From Flavobacteriales bacterium (lineage in GTDB: Bacteria > Bacteroidota > Bacteroidia > Flavobacteriales > Weeksellaceae): DNA of 9,081 nt. This document shows positions 1 to 6,420 of the stretch, in pieces. The position numbers and the translations under genes are program-made. Numbering within the stretch: position 1 is the first letter of the stretch; every line of letters starts with the position of its first letter. The stretch is taken from contig CAAGLV010000199.1 of NCBI GenBank assembly GCA_900770875.1, positions 1 to 9,081 on the forward strand. The letters run 5' to 3'. Below the pieces are notes generated by a model. The model saw only the letters and a list, made by a program, of their open reading frames with translations, was not told where the DNA came from and searched no databases.

Positions 1-42
1 TGCCAAAGCGGAAAATATATAAAAGACAAGGTTAACTTTTAA
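1..42 (+). CDS. Possible 3' end of an unidentified gene (partial)
   Basis: Frame 1 is open from the window edge to a TAA at 40-42 and would encode the C-terminal tail CQSGKYIKDKVNF. It stops two bases before a terminator hairpin that works in both directions, which is what a convergent gene end would look like. The other two forward frames also close within 35 bases, so the frame choice rests only on closeness to the terminator. Too short to assign a family. Confidence 0.3.
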   Translation, partial: CQSGKYIKDKVNF

Positions 43-44
43 TA

Positions 45-73
45 AAAAACCTCGCTTTATAAGCGAGGTTTTT
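45..73. terminator. Bidirectional intrinsic terminator
   Basis: A perfect hairpin: arms 45-57 and 61-73 (AAAAACCTCGCTT and its complement) with the 3-nt loop TAT at 58-60. The GC-rich core CCTCGCTT/AAGCGAGG is flanked by A5 and T5 runs, so a U-tract follows the stem on either strand. It lies 8 bases beyond the stop of the usher-like gene and ends that operon; it probably also ends a converging + strand gene. Confidence 0.9.
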
Positions 74-81
74 CTTTATGA

Positions 82-2928
82 TTAACTTCCGAAACGTTTG
101 ATGTTTACTTTTTTCTCTTTAATTAATAATATTATCGTTGGATAATCTACTGTTTTTTCGGCTTCTACAGTTACTTTATGTGAATACACTTCGGGATATA
201 CATTTTTTGGTAAATTTTCTTCGTTTATCGAAAATGTATATTCTCCGATTGGTAAATAAGCTGTAAACTCGCCTTTACTGTTGGTTTTAATTATCGTTTT
301 ATTTTTGTTTTGATCTTCGAAAATCAATCCAATTGCAAATAAATTATCAACAACATCAACTTCTAATTTAGATCGAGATTCTATTTTCAACCTTCCTTTA
401 ACAATACCTGTTAACTGCATTGGAATTGCAATTGTTGTATTTTTTGCTTCGAGATTAATTGTTACTTCTTTCGCATACCATTTTTGTCCTGGAATTGATA
501 TATTATATTCTCCGTAAGGAATTCTTTTGTAATTTATTTTTCCGGTATTATCTGTAATAAAACTTACATCTTTTATATGCAATACACGATCTGACGCAAT
601 TTTATCTCCTTCATCAAAAATACCATTTGTGTTATAATCGTAAAAAACAAAAACATTTAAATTACCGTATCTTTCTCCAACTTTTGTTGATTTTGAAGGC
701 AGATTATATTGAGCTCCAAATTGATAATAAAGCTGTTTTGAGCTTCCTAAATTTGTACGGCTATAATTAGCATTAATTGATAAATTTAAATTTAGCATAT
801 TTCTAAAAATATAACTATTATTAATCGTTAAATTAAAATTATCTCCATACTTTTCGTAATAATTATATGATGCGATTAAATCTGATTTTAATTTACTCCT
901 AAAAAAATCTTTCTTATAATCTAAATAAAAATTGTATCTCATCTTATCATCATCATAACCTGATAAACGATCTAATAGCATTAAACTTCCTTTTTGTAAG
1001 GTACTATTTATTCTTAATTTTCTGTAATTCCAACTTGCATTTAACACAAAAGCTGTTTTAGATGCTTTTGAATGATTAACAGAATTAAATCCTCCCGAAA
1101 AATTAATATAATACTGATGCTCTCTTGACCTCGAGCTCATAAAAAAGCTTGATGCTACATAATTTGTTTTAACACTTATAGGCTCCATTACATATAATGA
1201 ATTTAGCACCATCGAAGATTCTTCTACCGAGCGAGGAGAAATATTTACACTAAGATTTTTAAAAAGCTTAAAATTGGTTCCTATTTCGGCCGTATATGTA
1301 TTAATATTATTATTTAAATTTCGTTGATCTGCTAATAAACTTTTAGGTTTAAATATAGAAACTGTAGCCGATCCGTAAATAGTAAATTTATTAAAATTAC
1401 GTTGTAACCTCTGTTGAAAAATAATTGCTCCCCTTCTATTCCCTATATAATAAGGCGTACTATAATAATTTGAGCTATAGAATGTATATTTTGTTCCTAA
1501 TTTTCCTGAAATATTAAAGTTTAAAGCAATCCCATTCTTAGAATCATTTGTATATGTACTTGTATTACCGTATGCCGTTTTAAAATAATAATTCCATTCG
1601 TTTTTCGAAATCCATTTGTATTCGTTAGAGAAAATAAAATTTTTTAATTGATTGGTACGCTGATAAACAACTGACGACTCTAAATCCTTTTCCGAAATCT
1701 TAAATTTGGTGTGCGCAAAAACAGAGGTTGATTGTTTGATATCATTCATAATAACATCGCTAAATAAATCTGTGTTTTGCTCTACTAAACCAAGCACAAT
1801 TTTATTATTTTGTGCTGCTATATTTTGATAAACTAAACCTCCTCTACCCAATACAGATAACTCTAAATTACCGTAAGATATATTACCAACTCTTATCCCT
1901 TTCCCTTTCCTTTGATAATCTAACCAAAAATTTGAGAGCTGTAAGGATTGATTTGCCAAAGAAGAGTAAGCACTAATATTATACGCATATTCATTATATC
2001 CTACATTAAACTCGTGATGAGATTGTAAGTTTAAATACTTATCATTTAAATTAGATCCCCTAAAATTTAAAGTAATGTTATTTAACTCACTGGTTGAAAA
2101 TGTAGAATTTGATCCTAAAAAAGTTTTCGAAGAATTTACATTGTAGATTGTATAACTTAAAGTACCAGAATATTCGTTATCTCCGTTATACGCTAAAAGC
2201 CTTGGCATAAATCGTTCAAGCTTCAATAACTCGTAATTAACGTATTTAGAAAATCGAACAACTTTTTCTTCAGAAGGTAAAAGCTCTACAAATTTACTTT
2301 CTGAAATCAATACACCTAAATAATCTGTATAAGTACTTGTCAATGAAATTTTATCTGGAACATTACCATCATTAACCAGCCTTACTTCGTATGATATAGA
2401 ATCTCCTATTTTACTATAATTTAAATTAGAGGTAATAGGAAACATTTTAATACTTTTTCTTAAAGGAATCGTGATTTTAGTTTGTGTAATATATTCTTTG
2501 TTCGTTAAATCTTCTATTAATTTAAAATCTAAATCAATCTCTTTATTTGTTGTATTTTTTGAAAGTGTGAATTTTATTGGAATAAATGCCTTTTTATAAG
2601 GCGCTAACTTAACTTTAACATCCGACGTTACTAAGAAATTAATCGACGAATTGGTTGGTAATTTAACCTTAGCTAACAACGAATCGTTTCTTTGATTATC
2701 GATCTTAAAAACATAAGTTAATACCTTATTGTAATCTATAGTTTCTTCATTTTCTATATTAAATTTAACAATACCATTTGTATTTTGTGCCAAAAGAAAA
2801 GTACTGCTAAGTAAAATGAATAGTGTACATATAAATTTAAAAAAATAAAAAAAATTGATTCTTTTTATTTTTTTACATTGGAGATACAGAGTATAACAAT
2901 AACACAGAATAAAATCCAGGTTTGGCAT
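82..2928 (-). CDS. Usher-like outer-membrane beta-barrel of a chaperone-usher-type pilus operon
   Basis: Predicted outer-membrane assembly platform, last gene of the pilus operon. Seen, numbering from the ATG at 2928: a signal peptide ending near LLAQ (residue 48); two beta-rich Ig-like segments (about 50-160 and 160-265, with VNDGNVPDK at 185-193); a long stretch of alternating aromatic/polar strands typical of a transmembrane barrel (about 270-750); then two small beta-sandwich domains (about 754-838 and 840-948). The first of these opens with DYNTNGIFDEGD at 764-775, like the D-x-N-x-NG motif after the barrel of many ushers; both have a G-x-y-x-Y/F-(I/L)P-x-GEY pattern of carboxypeptidase-regulatory-like folds. 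Length fits an usher (800-900 aa). No plug domain or canonical N-terminal domain is recognisable, so the usher role rests on architecture and neighbours. The ATG start overlaps the adhesin gene by 56 bp and puts 20 odd residues before a normal signal peptide; an ATA at 2868 would start exactly at it. Alternative: another secreted-protein porin. Confidence 0.72.
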   Translation of the reverse strand: MPNLDFILCYCYTLYLQCKKIKRINFFYFFKFICTLFILLSSTFLLAQNTNGIVKFNIENEETIDYNKVLTYVFKIDNQRNDSLLAKVKLPTNSSINFLVTSDVKVKLAPYKKAFIPIKFTLSKNTTNKEIDLDFKLIEDLTNKEYITQTKITIPLRKSIKMFPITSNLNYSKIGDSISYEVRLVNDGNVPDKISLTSTYTDYLGVLISESKFVELLPSEEKVVRFSKYVNYELLKLERFMPRLLAYNGDNEYSGTLSYTIYNVNSSKTFLGSNSTFSTSELNNITLNFRGSNLNDKYLNLQSHHEFNVGYNEYAYNISAYSSLANQSLQLSNFWLDYQRKGKGIRVGNISYGNLELSVLGRGGLVYQNIAAQNNKIVLGLVEQNTDLFSDVIMNDIKQSTSVFAHTKFKISEKDLESSVVYQRTNQLKNFIFSNEYKWISKNEWNYYFKTAYGNTSTYTNDSKNGIALNFNISGKLGTKYTFYSSNYYSTPYYIGNRRGAIIFQQRLQRNFNKFTIYGSATVSIFKPKSLLADQRNLNNNINTYTAEIGTNFKLFKNLSVNISPRSVEESSMVLNSLYVMEPISVKTNYVASSFFMSSRSREHQYYINFSGGFNSVNHSKASKTAFVLNASWNYRKLRINSTLQKGSLMLLDRLSGYDDDKMRYNFYLDYKKDFFRSKLKSDLIASYNYYEKYGDNFNLTINNSYIFRNMLNLNLSINANYSRTNLGSSKQLYYQFGAQYNLPSKSTKVGERYGNLNVFVFYDYNTNGIFDEGDKIASDRVLHIKDVSFITDNTGKINYKRIPYGEYNISIPGQKWYAKEVTINLEAKNTTIAIPMQLTGIVKGRLKIESRSKLEVDVVDNLFAIGLIFEDQNKNKTIIKTNSKGEFTAYLPIGEYTFSINEENLPKNVYPEVYSHKVTVEAEKTVDYPTIILLIKEKKVNIKRFGS

Positions 2929-3898
2929 TAAGTAATGATGAATTAGGCAATGCAGAATAAATAATAGAGTATTTTTTTGAATTTGAAGTTGCTACACCAG
3001 TAGCTAACCTTTTAGGAGTATTTCCAACACTTTCTTTATTATACATCGTATTTGTTGTTGGATCTTTTAATTGTATATTTATTAAATCTAGATCTAACTC
3101 TCCTAAAGACGATCTTAATTTATTTTCTAAAGATTTAACAGTAACCTCATAACCTGTATTTGAGTTTATAACTAATGCATTTTCGTAGGTTTTGGTAACA
3201 CCATTTCTATAGTCATTAGCTGTTGCAAAAACCAATTCTACATTCTGAGAATTTACTCCTAAATCGATTGAAAGACTTGGCAAATCTACATAAGTACCGT
3301 TCGGACTAATTTGCATATCGATAGGAAATGTTGTGCTTCCTATAATTTGGCCATTTTCATCTAACAAAGAAAATTCGTAATTAATCCTGTAATTTTGCCA
3401 CGATTTTAAAGCAGATAAATAATTTCCTCCTTCTATTAACACATCGTACTGTAGTACAATGCTTCCATAAGTTCCTACAGGAGCATTGATATTTAAAGGA
3501 GAATTACGTATAAAATAGTTAGGCGAAAAATCCATGGTTATAGGAAATTCTAACACACCTATTTGTTGGCTTGTAGGATTAGAAGTTTCATAAATACCAA
3601 CAACACGGCGACTATTGTAAACAAATTTCATCTTCTCGACCGGAAAAATCTTATTTTCACTATTGATGATGGGAGAAGTTACACGTCCAACAATAGACCA
3701 TCTTGGATAATTATAAGGTGTATTTCCTTCCATATGTAACTGGATATCGATAATATTTCTAATTACTCCACCATTACTAGAATTTATATGTAACCAACCT
3801 TTATTATTTCCTATAATTTTAAATTGAGCATAAAGAGAATCACAGCTAATAATGAAGAAGAGTAAAACAAGTAATTGTTTAAATAATTTACTTTTCAT
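2873..3898 (-). CDS. Two-domain pilus tip adhesin-like protein
   Basis: Exported 341-aa protein, predicted to cap or tip a pilus. Seen: an N-terminal signal (residues 1 to about 25), then an N-terminal beta-rich domain (about 26-190) closing with GTYGSIVLQYDV (142-153) and a short tail, and a C-terminal domain (about 200-341) closing with GFYSVLLLYSV (328-338). Residues 219-279 align without gaps to residues 56-116 of the upstream pilin-like protein (about 22 of 61 identical by hand count). The C-terminal domain is therefore a pilin-type module and the N-terminal domain is the likely binding part. The two-domain plan and length resemble CsuE-type tip subunits of archaic chaperone-usher pili (family knowledge; homology not proved). 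The signal contains IISC (16-19), so a lipoprotein is possible; cleavage after LYA (23-24) is the other reading. The gene overlaps the chaperone gene by 11 bp, suggesting translational coupling. Confidence 0.7.
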   Translation of the reverse strand: MKSKLFKQLLVLLFFIISCDSLYAQFKIIGNNKGWLHINSSNGGVIRNIIDIQLHMEGNTPYNYPRWSIVGRVTSPIINSENKIFPVEKMKFVYNSRRVVGIYETSNPTSQQIGVLEFPITMDFSPNYFIRNSPLNINAPVGTYGSIVLQYDVLIEGGNYLSALKSWQNYRINYEFSLLDENGQIIGSTTFPIDMQISPNGTYVDLPSLSIDLGVNSQNVELVFATANDYRNGVTKTYENALVINSNTGYEVTVKSLENKLRSSLGELDLDLINIQLKDPTTNTMYNKESVGNTPKRLATGVATSNSKKYSIIYSALPNSSLLNAKPGFYSVLLLYSVSPM

Positions 3899-4694
3899 GG
3901 TTAAATACCAACTCAGCTACTTTTAATAAATCTTTCTCTCCTAAATCGAAAGTAGAAGTTACTAAATATTCGCCTTTTGGTAAATCTTTTGGTAATTTAA
4001 TAATAATGGTACGCTTATCTTTTGGTAGACTATAAAACACTAATTCGTCTAACTCTATTTGCTTTCCATTTTCTTGATTAATTAATTCGTTTTTAATTAT
4101 TCCTTCAGCCCAAATGTTTCCTGTATTTTCTAATTTTAAGATTAATTGATTATTGGCCTTAGAATATTGATAATCTATAAATTCGATATCTAAATTACGA
4201 CCAACATTTGGTCTACGATAAATTTTAACACCTGTTTGTAAAGATATAATAACCAATTCGCCTCCTTGCCCATTTCTTTCAACAGAATTAGTTTGTGTAA
4301 CATACATCATTACACTATGAACATCTTCTTGATTGACATTTTCGGGCACATTAATCTGTATATCAATCTCTTTCTCTTCGCCTGGTTTTAAAGTTAAAAC
4401 AGTAGATGGTAAAACTTTTATCCATTCGGCGCAAGAGTTAGGTAATGAGTTTGGCTCTAATATAATATTAGCGCCAAACTCATCATATTTCCAATCATTA
4501 AAAGAAATAGAAAGCTCTAAAGTTTCGGTCTTACTCGGATTCATAATCAAAATTTTCTTTTGATCTGCTTCTCCAGCATTTAAATTAAAATAAGTCCTTG
4601 GTGGGCTTACAGAAATAGACTGCGCAAAACTTGGTATAGTATTTATTAAGAAAACAAAAACTACCAATAAAGTTAACATTCTTTTAATAAGCAT
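3888..4694 (-). CDS. PapD-like periplasmic pilus chaperone
   Basis: Predicted periplasmic chaperone that binds pilus subunits by donor-strand complementation and hands them to the usher. Seen: signal peptide 1-25 (cleavage after SFA/Q), an N-terminal Ig-like domain (about 26-165) and a second beta domain (about 168-265). The segment ISLQTGVKIYRRP (150-162) matches the G1 strand and linker of PapD (ALQTKIKLFYRP), and PPRTYF (31-36) sits where PapD has its first strand. R33 and K157 are thus the counterparts of the PapD R8/K112 pair that anchors the subunit carboxylate. LENTGNIWAEG (188-198) matches the start of PapD domain 2. At 268 aa it is slightly long for the family. It starts 10 nt after the pilin-like gene stop and overlaps the adhesin gene by 11 bp. 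The family assignment is the firmest in this operon; the exact subfamily is not clear. Confidence 0.83.
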   Translation of the reverse strand: MLIKRMLTLLVVFVFLINTIPSFAQSISVSPPRTYFNLNAGEADQKKILIMNPSKTETLELSISFNDWKYDEFGANIILEPNSLPNSCAEWIKVLPSTVLTLKPGEEKEIDIQINVPENVNQEDVHSVMMYVTQTNSVERNGQGGELVIISLQTGVKIYRRPNVGRNLDIEFIDYQYSKANNQLILKLENTGNIWAEGIIKNELINQENGKQIELDELVFYSLPKDKRTIIIKLPKDLPKGEYLVTSTFDLGEKDLLKVAELVFNHEK

Positions 4695-4704
4695 TTTATT
4701 AATT

Positions 4705-5241
4705 TTAGATTGCCTCTACTGAGTAAGTAACTTTTGTAGAGTAAACTGTTGGGTTCTCCCCTGACATGTATTTTTCTTTAAAAGCATTATCTCCAATACC
4801 TTTATAAGTTACTCTATACGAAGTTCCTTCAGTAGCTGAAGGATTTGACACTAAAGTAATTTCTGATGTACTTAAAGACTGTGCTTCCCTTTCGTCATTA
4901 ATTTTTAACGAGATTTGACCAGCTGGTATTTCTCCTCCTGCAGTTCTTTTAAGATTACTTTCTGCTTTCGCTTTTACAGCGTAACCTCCCATACTTACTA
5001 CGTTTAAATGTCCATCTTTAGTTACAGAAACACCACTTTGATAATCAGCTGCTGTTTTATAGACTAAATTTACTTCCCCTTGTCCTGCTGGAATTTCTAG
5101 CGAAATTACAGGTAATAATTTAACATTTAAAGTTACATTTTGTGTTGGAACAACAGCTGTTACAGTTTCTCCTTGTCCAAACGCTACTGTTGAGAATAAT
5201 ACGGCACCTAAAAAGGCGATTAAAGAAATGTTCTTTTTCAT
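4705..5241 (-). CDS. Small secreted pilin-like major subunit
   Basis: Exported 178-aa protein, predicted structural subunit of the pilus and first gene of the operon. Seen: signal peptide 1 to about 23 (MKKNISLIAFLGAVLF... cleavage at FGQ/GE), with no lipobox cysteine, which argues against a type V (lipoprotein) fimbrillin. A free N-terminal stretch with alternating hydrophobics (ETVTAVVPTQNVTLNV, 25-40) could act as the donor strand, followed by one beta-rich domain (about 41-178) ending in KVTYSVEAI. Residues 56-116 align ungapped with the C-terminal domain of the adhesin-like protein. The motif set recalls spore-coat-U/DUF4402-type secreted domains, but I cannot assign the family by eye. 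The ATG follows an A-rich leader typical of well-expressed Bacteroidetes genes, and a good promoter lies about 80 bp upstream. It contains no cysteines, so there is no disulphide as in FimA/Pap pilins. Confidence 0.72.
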   Translation of the reverse strand: MKKNISLIAFLGAVLFSTVAFGQGETVTAVVPTQNVTLNVKLLPVISLEIPAGQGEVNLVYKTAADYQSGVSVTKDGHLNVVSMGGYAVKAKAESNLKRTAGGEIPAGQISLKINDEREAQSLSTSEITLVSNPSATEGTSYRVTYKGIGDNAFKEKYMSGENPTVYSTKVTYSVEAI

Positions 5242-5319
5242 GATTTTTTAATTTTTTATTGCAGATTATTTATTTATTCCTTAACTTAGAGAAGTTATTA
5301 TCCTCTCGTTTAGGGATTA

Positions 5320-5348
5320 CAAATGTATATTAACACTTTAATTTACAA
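5320..5348 (-). promoter_or_regulatory. Bacteroidetes-type promoter of the pilus operon
   Basis: On the minus strand a -7 element TACATTTG (5327-5320) matches TAnnTTTG exactly. A -33 TTG (5348-5346) lies 18 bp upstream, within the spacing known for Bacteroidetes sigma-A promoters. Transcription would start near 5313-5315, giving a leader of about 70 nt before the ATG at 5241. Confidence 0.7.
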
Positions 5349-5362
5349 CATACTAAAAAGTG
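5334..5362. promoter_or_regulatory. Dyad CACTTT-N17-AAAGTG around the -33 box
   Basis: A 6-bp inverted repeat (5334-5339 and 5357-5362) encloses the TTG -33 element of the pilus promoter. It could be an operator for a regulator acting at this promoter, but the arms are short and in AT-rich DNA, so chance is a real possibility. Confidence 0.3.
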
Positions 5363-5388
5363 AAAAAAAATGATGAAAAAGTACAACA

Positions 5389-6261
5389 TTATTTTTTGAT
5401 ACTTTCCTCTCTATACTGCTTTGGTGAAAGACCTGTATTCTTTTTAAAGAAGGCTGTAAAATTAGTTTCTTGTAAAAAATTTAGTTCCATCGCAATATCC
5501 TTAATTTGCATACTTGTATGAAGCAATAAAATTTTTGCTTTTCGTACTAATTCATCCACAATCATCTTCTTTGCTTTTTTATTATAAATTTTTAATGTTG
5601 CCTTATCTAAGGTACGTTTTGTAACAAACAAATGGTCCTCGTAAAACGATACTTTATGCTCTTCGGTAACTTTTAACTCTAAAAGTTCTTTAAATTTTGT
5701 GGCTATAATTGCATCATAATCATTTTCCTTAACATCTATTTGCTCTTCTGAGTAGGCCAATTTTCCATTTATTAAAATTCTATCGATGATGTTATGAAAT
5801 AATTTTTCAGAGTTATTAGAAGCACATTCAAATGTTAAAATACTATCTATAAACACATGTTGAAAAATCATTTCATTCGAAATATTATTCGGAACTACTT
5901 CTACACAATTTTTACCATTAAAAAGTGGACAGTTTTGTAAGTTTAAACATTCGGCCAATGTTTTTGCAAAAAAAGCTTCTTCAAACATAAATATATAAAC
6001 ATCGTTATGTAAGTTTATATCCAAAAATATTTGCTTAACATTAGGTGCTAAATATGCAAAACTATTTTTAGGAACAGCAATCTCTTTATTATCAACAATA
6101 TGAGTCATCTTTTTTGATCCTGACCAAATGATTAAATATTTATTTTTGATTATTTCAGACAAATCTATTTCGTCATTTTTTAATAAGTACAATAAATTAT
6201 AAACAGAATAACTTTTCGTATTAAAACCCTGCTTTTGATTTGCAAGTTGACTTAAAACCAT
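5389..6261 (-). CDS. AraC-family transcriptional regulator
   Basis: Cytoplasmic DNA-binding regulator of 290 aa. Seen: an N-terminal half (about 15-115) with the short beta-strand pattern of an AraC-type sensing domain (WSGSKKM, NSFAYLAPN), a helical linker, and a C-terminal AraC DNA-binding domain. The first helix-turn-helix is about 205-230 (FVTKRTLDKATLKI); the second is about 252-275 (IKDIAMELNFLQETNFTAFFKKNTG), followed by the family-typical LSPKQYRE (278-285). It lies 147 bp upstream of the pilin-like gene on the same strand, with no clear hairpin between them, so it is the obvious candidate to control the pilus operon, as AraC-type Rns/CfaD proteins do for CS1-type pili. That link is inference from position. 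Its own start region carries an FNR-type palindrome. The ligand is unknown. Confidence 0.88.
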   Translation of the reverse strand: MVLSQLANQKQGFNTKSYSVYNLLYLLKNDEIDLSEIIKNKYLIIWSGSKKMTHIVDNKEIAVPKNSFAYLAPNVKQIFLDINLHNDVYIFMFEEAFFAKTLAECLNLQNCPLFNGKNCVEVVPNNISNEMIFQHVFIDSILTFECASNNSEKLFHNIIDRILINGKLAYSEEQIDVKENDYDAIIATKFKELLELKVTEEHKVSFYEDHLFVTKRTLDKATLKIYNKKAKKMIVDELVRKAKILLLHTSMQIKDIAMELNFLQETNFTAFFKKNTGLSPKQYREESIKK

Positions 6262-6306
6262 ATCACTAATTTTAAGATAATTTATATCTATTTTTTTAAA
6301 AATATC

Positions 6307-6320
6307 TTGATCTAAATCAA
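6307..6320. promoter_or_regulatory. FNR-type palindrome upstream of the AraC gene
   Basis: TTGATCTAAATCAA matches the FNR consensus TTGAT-N4-ATCAA at all ten defined positions. Its centre is about 52 bp before the AraC ATG. A weak -7-like TATCTTAA (6279-6272, minus strand) would put the centre near -41 to -46, the position of a class II activator site. The binding protein is not known; CRP/FNR-family members are common in flavobacteria. Confidence 0.5.
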
Positions 6321-6372
6321 TATGTTGTATTATTATTTTATTTTTAATGAATAAAAACTAGATGTTTTTTGC

Positions 6373-6405
6373 AAAAAAAAACGCCTTAAAAAGGCGTTTT
6401 TTTTT
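6373..6405. terminator. Intrinsic terminator downstream of deoC
   Basis: A perfect 15-bp stem: nine A plus CGCCTT (6373-6387), loop AAA (6388-6390), AAGGCG plus nine T (6391-6405). On the minus strand it lies 15 bases after the deoC stop and ends the deoC transcript. It is symmetric, so it would also stop + strand transcription, and it insulates the AraC gene from deoC read-through. Confidence 0.92.
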
Positions 6406-6420
6406 ACTATTTATATAACT

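Noticed and set aside
2840..2928. Frameshift joining the adhesin and usher genes
   Set aside because: The adhesin ends naturally in a conserved YSV strand just before its stop, and a full signal peptide follows for the next gene, so two separate proteins are the better reading.
4333..4563. 76-aa open frame on the + strand
   Set aside because: It lies wholly inside the chaperone gene on the other strand, has no homology I recognise, and the chaperone frame is strongly supported.
4705..5241. Type V (FimA/Mfa1) Bacteroidales fimbrillin
   Set aside because: No lipobox cysteine, far too short for that class, and a PapD-like chaperone sits next to it, which type V systems do not use.
4705..5241. 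Type IX secretion substrate
   Set aside because: No C-terminal sorting domain pattern; the last residues form a plain beta-strand like that of the adhesin-like protein.
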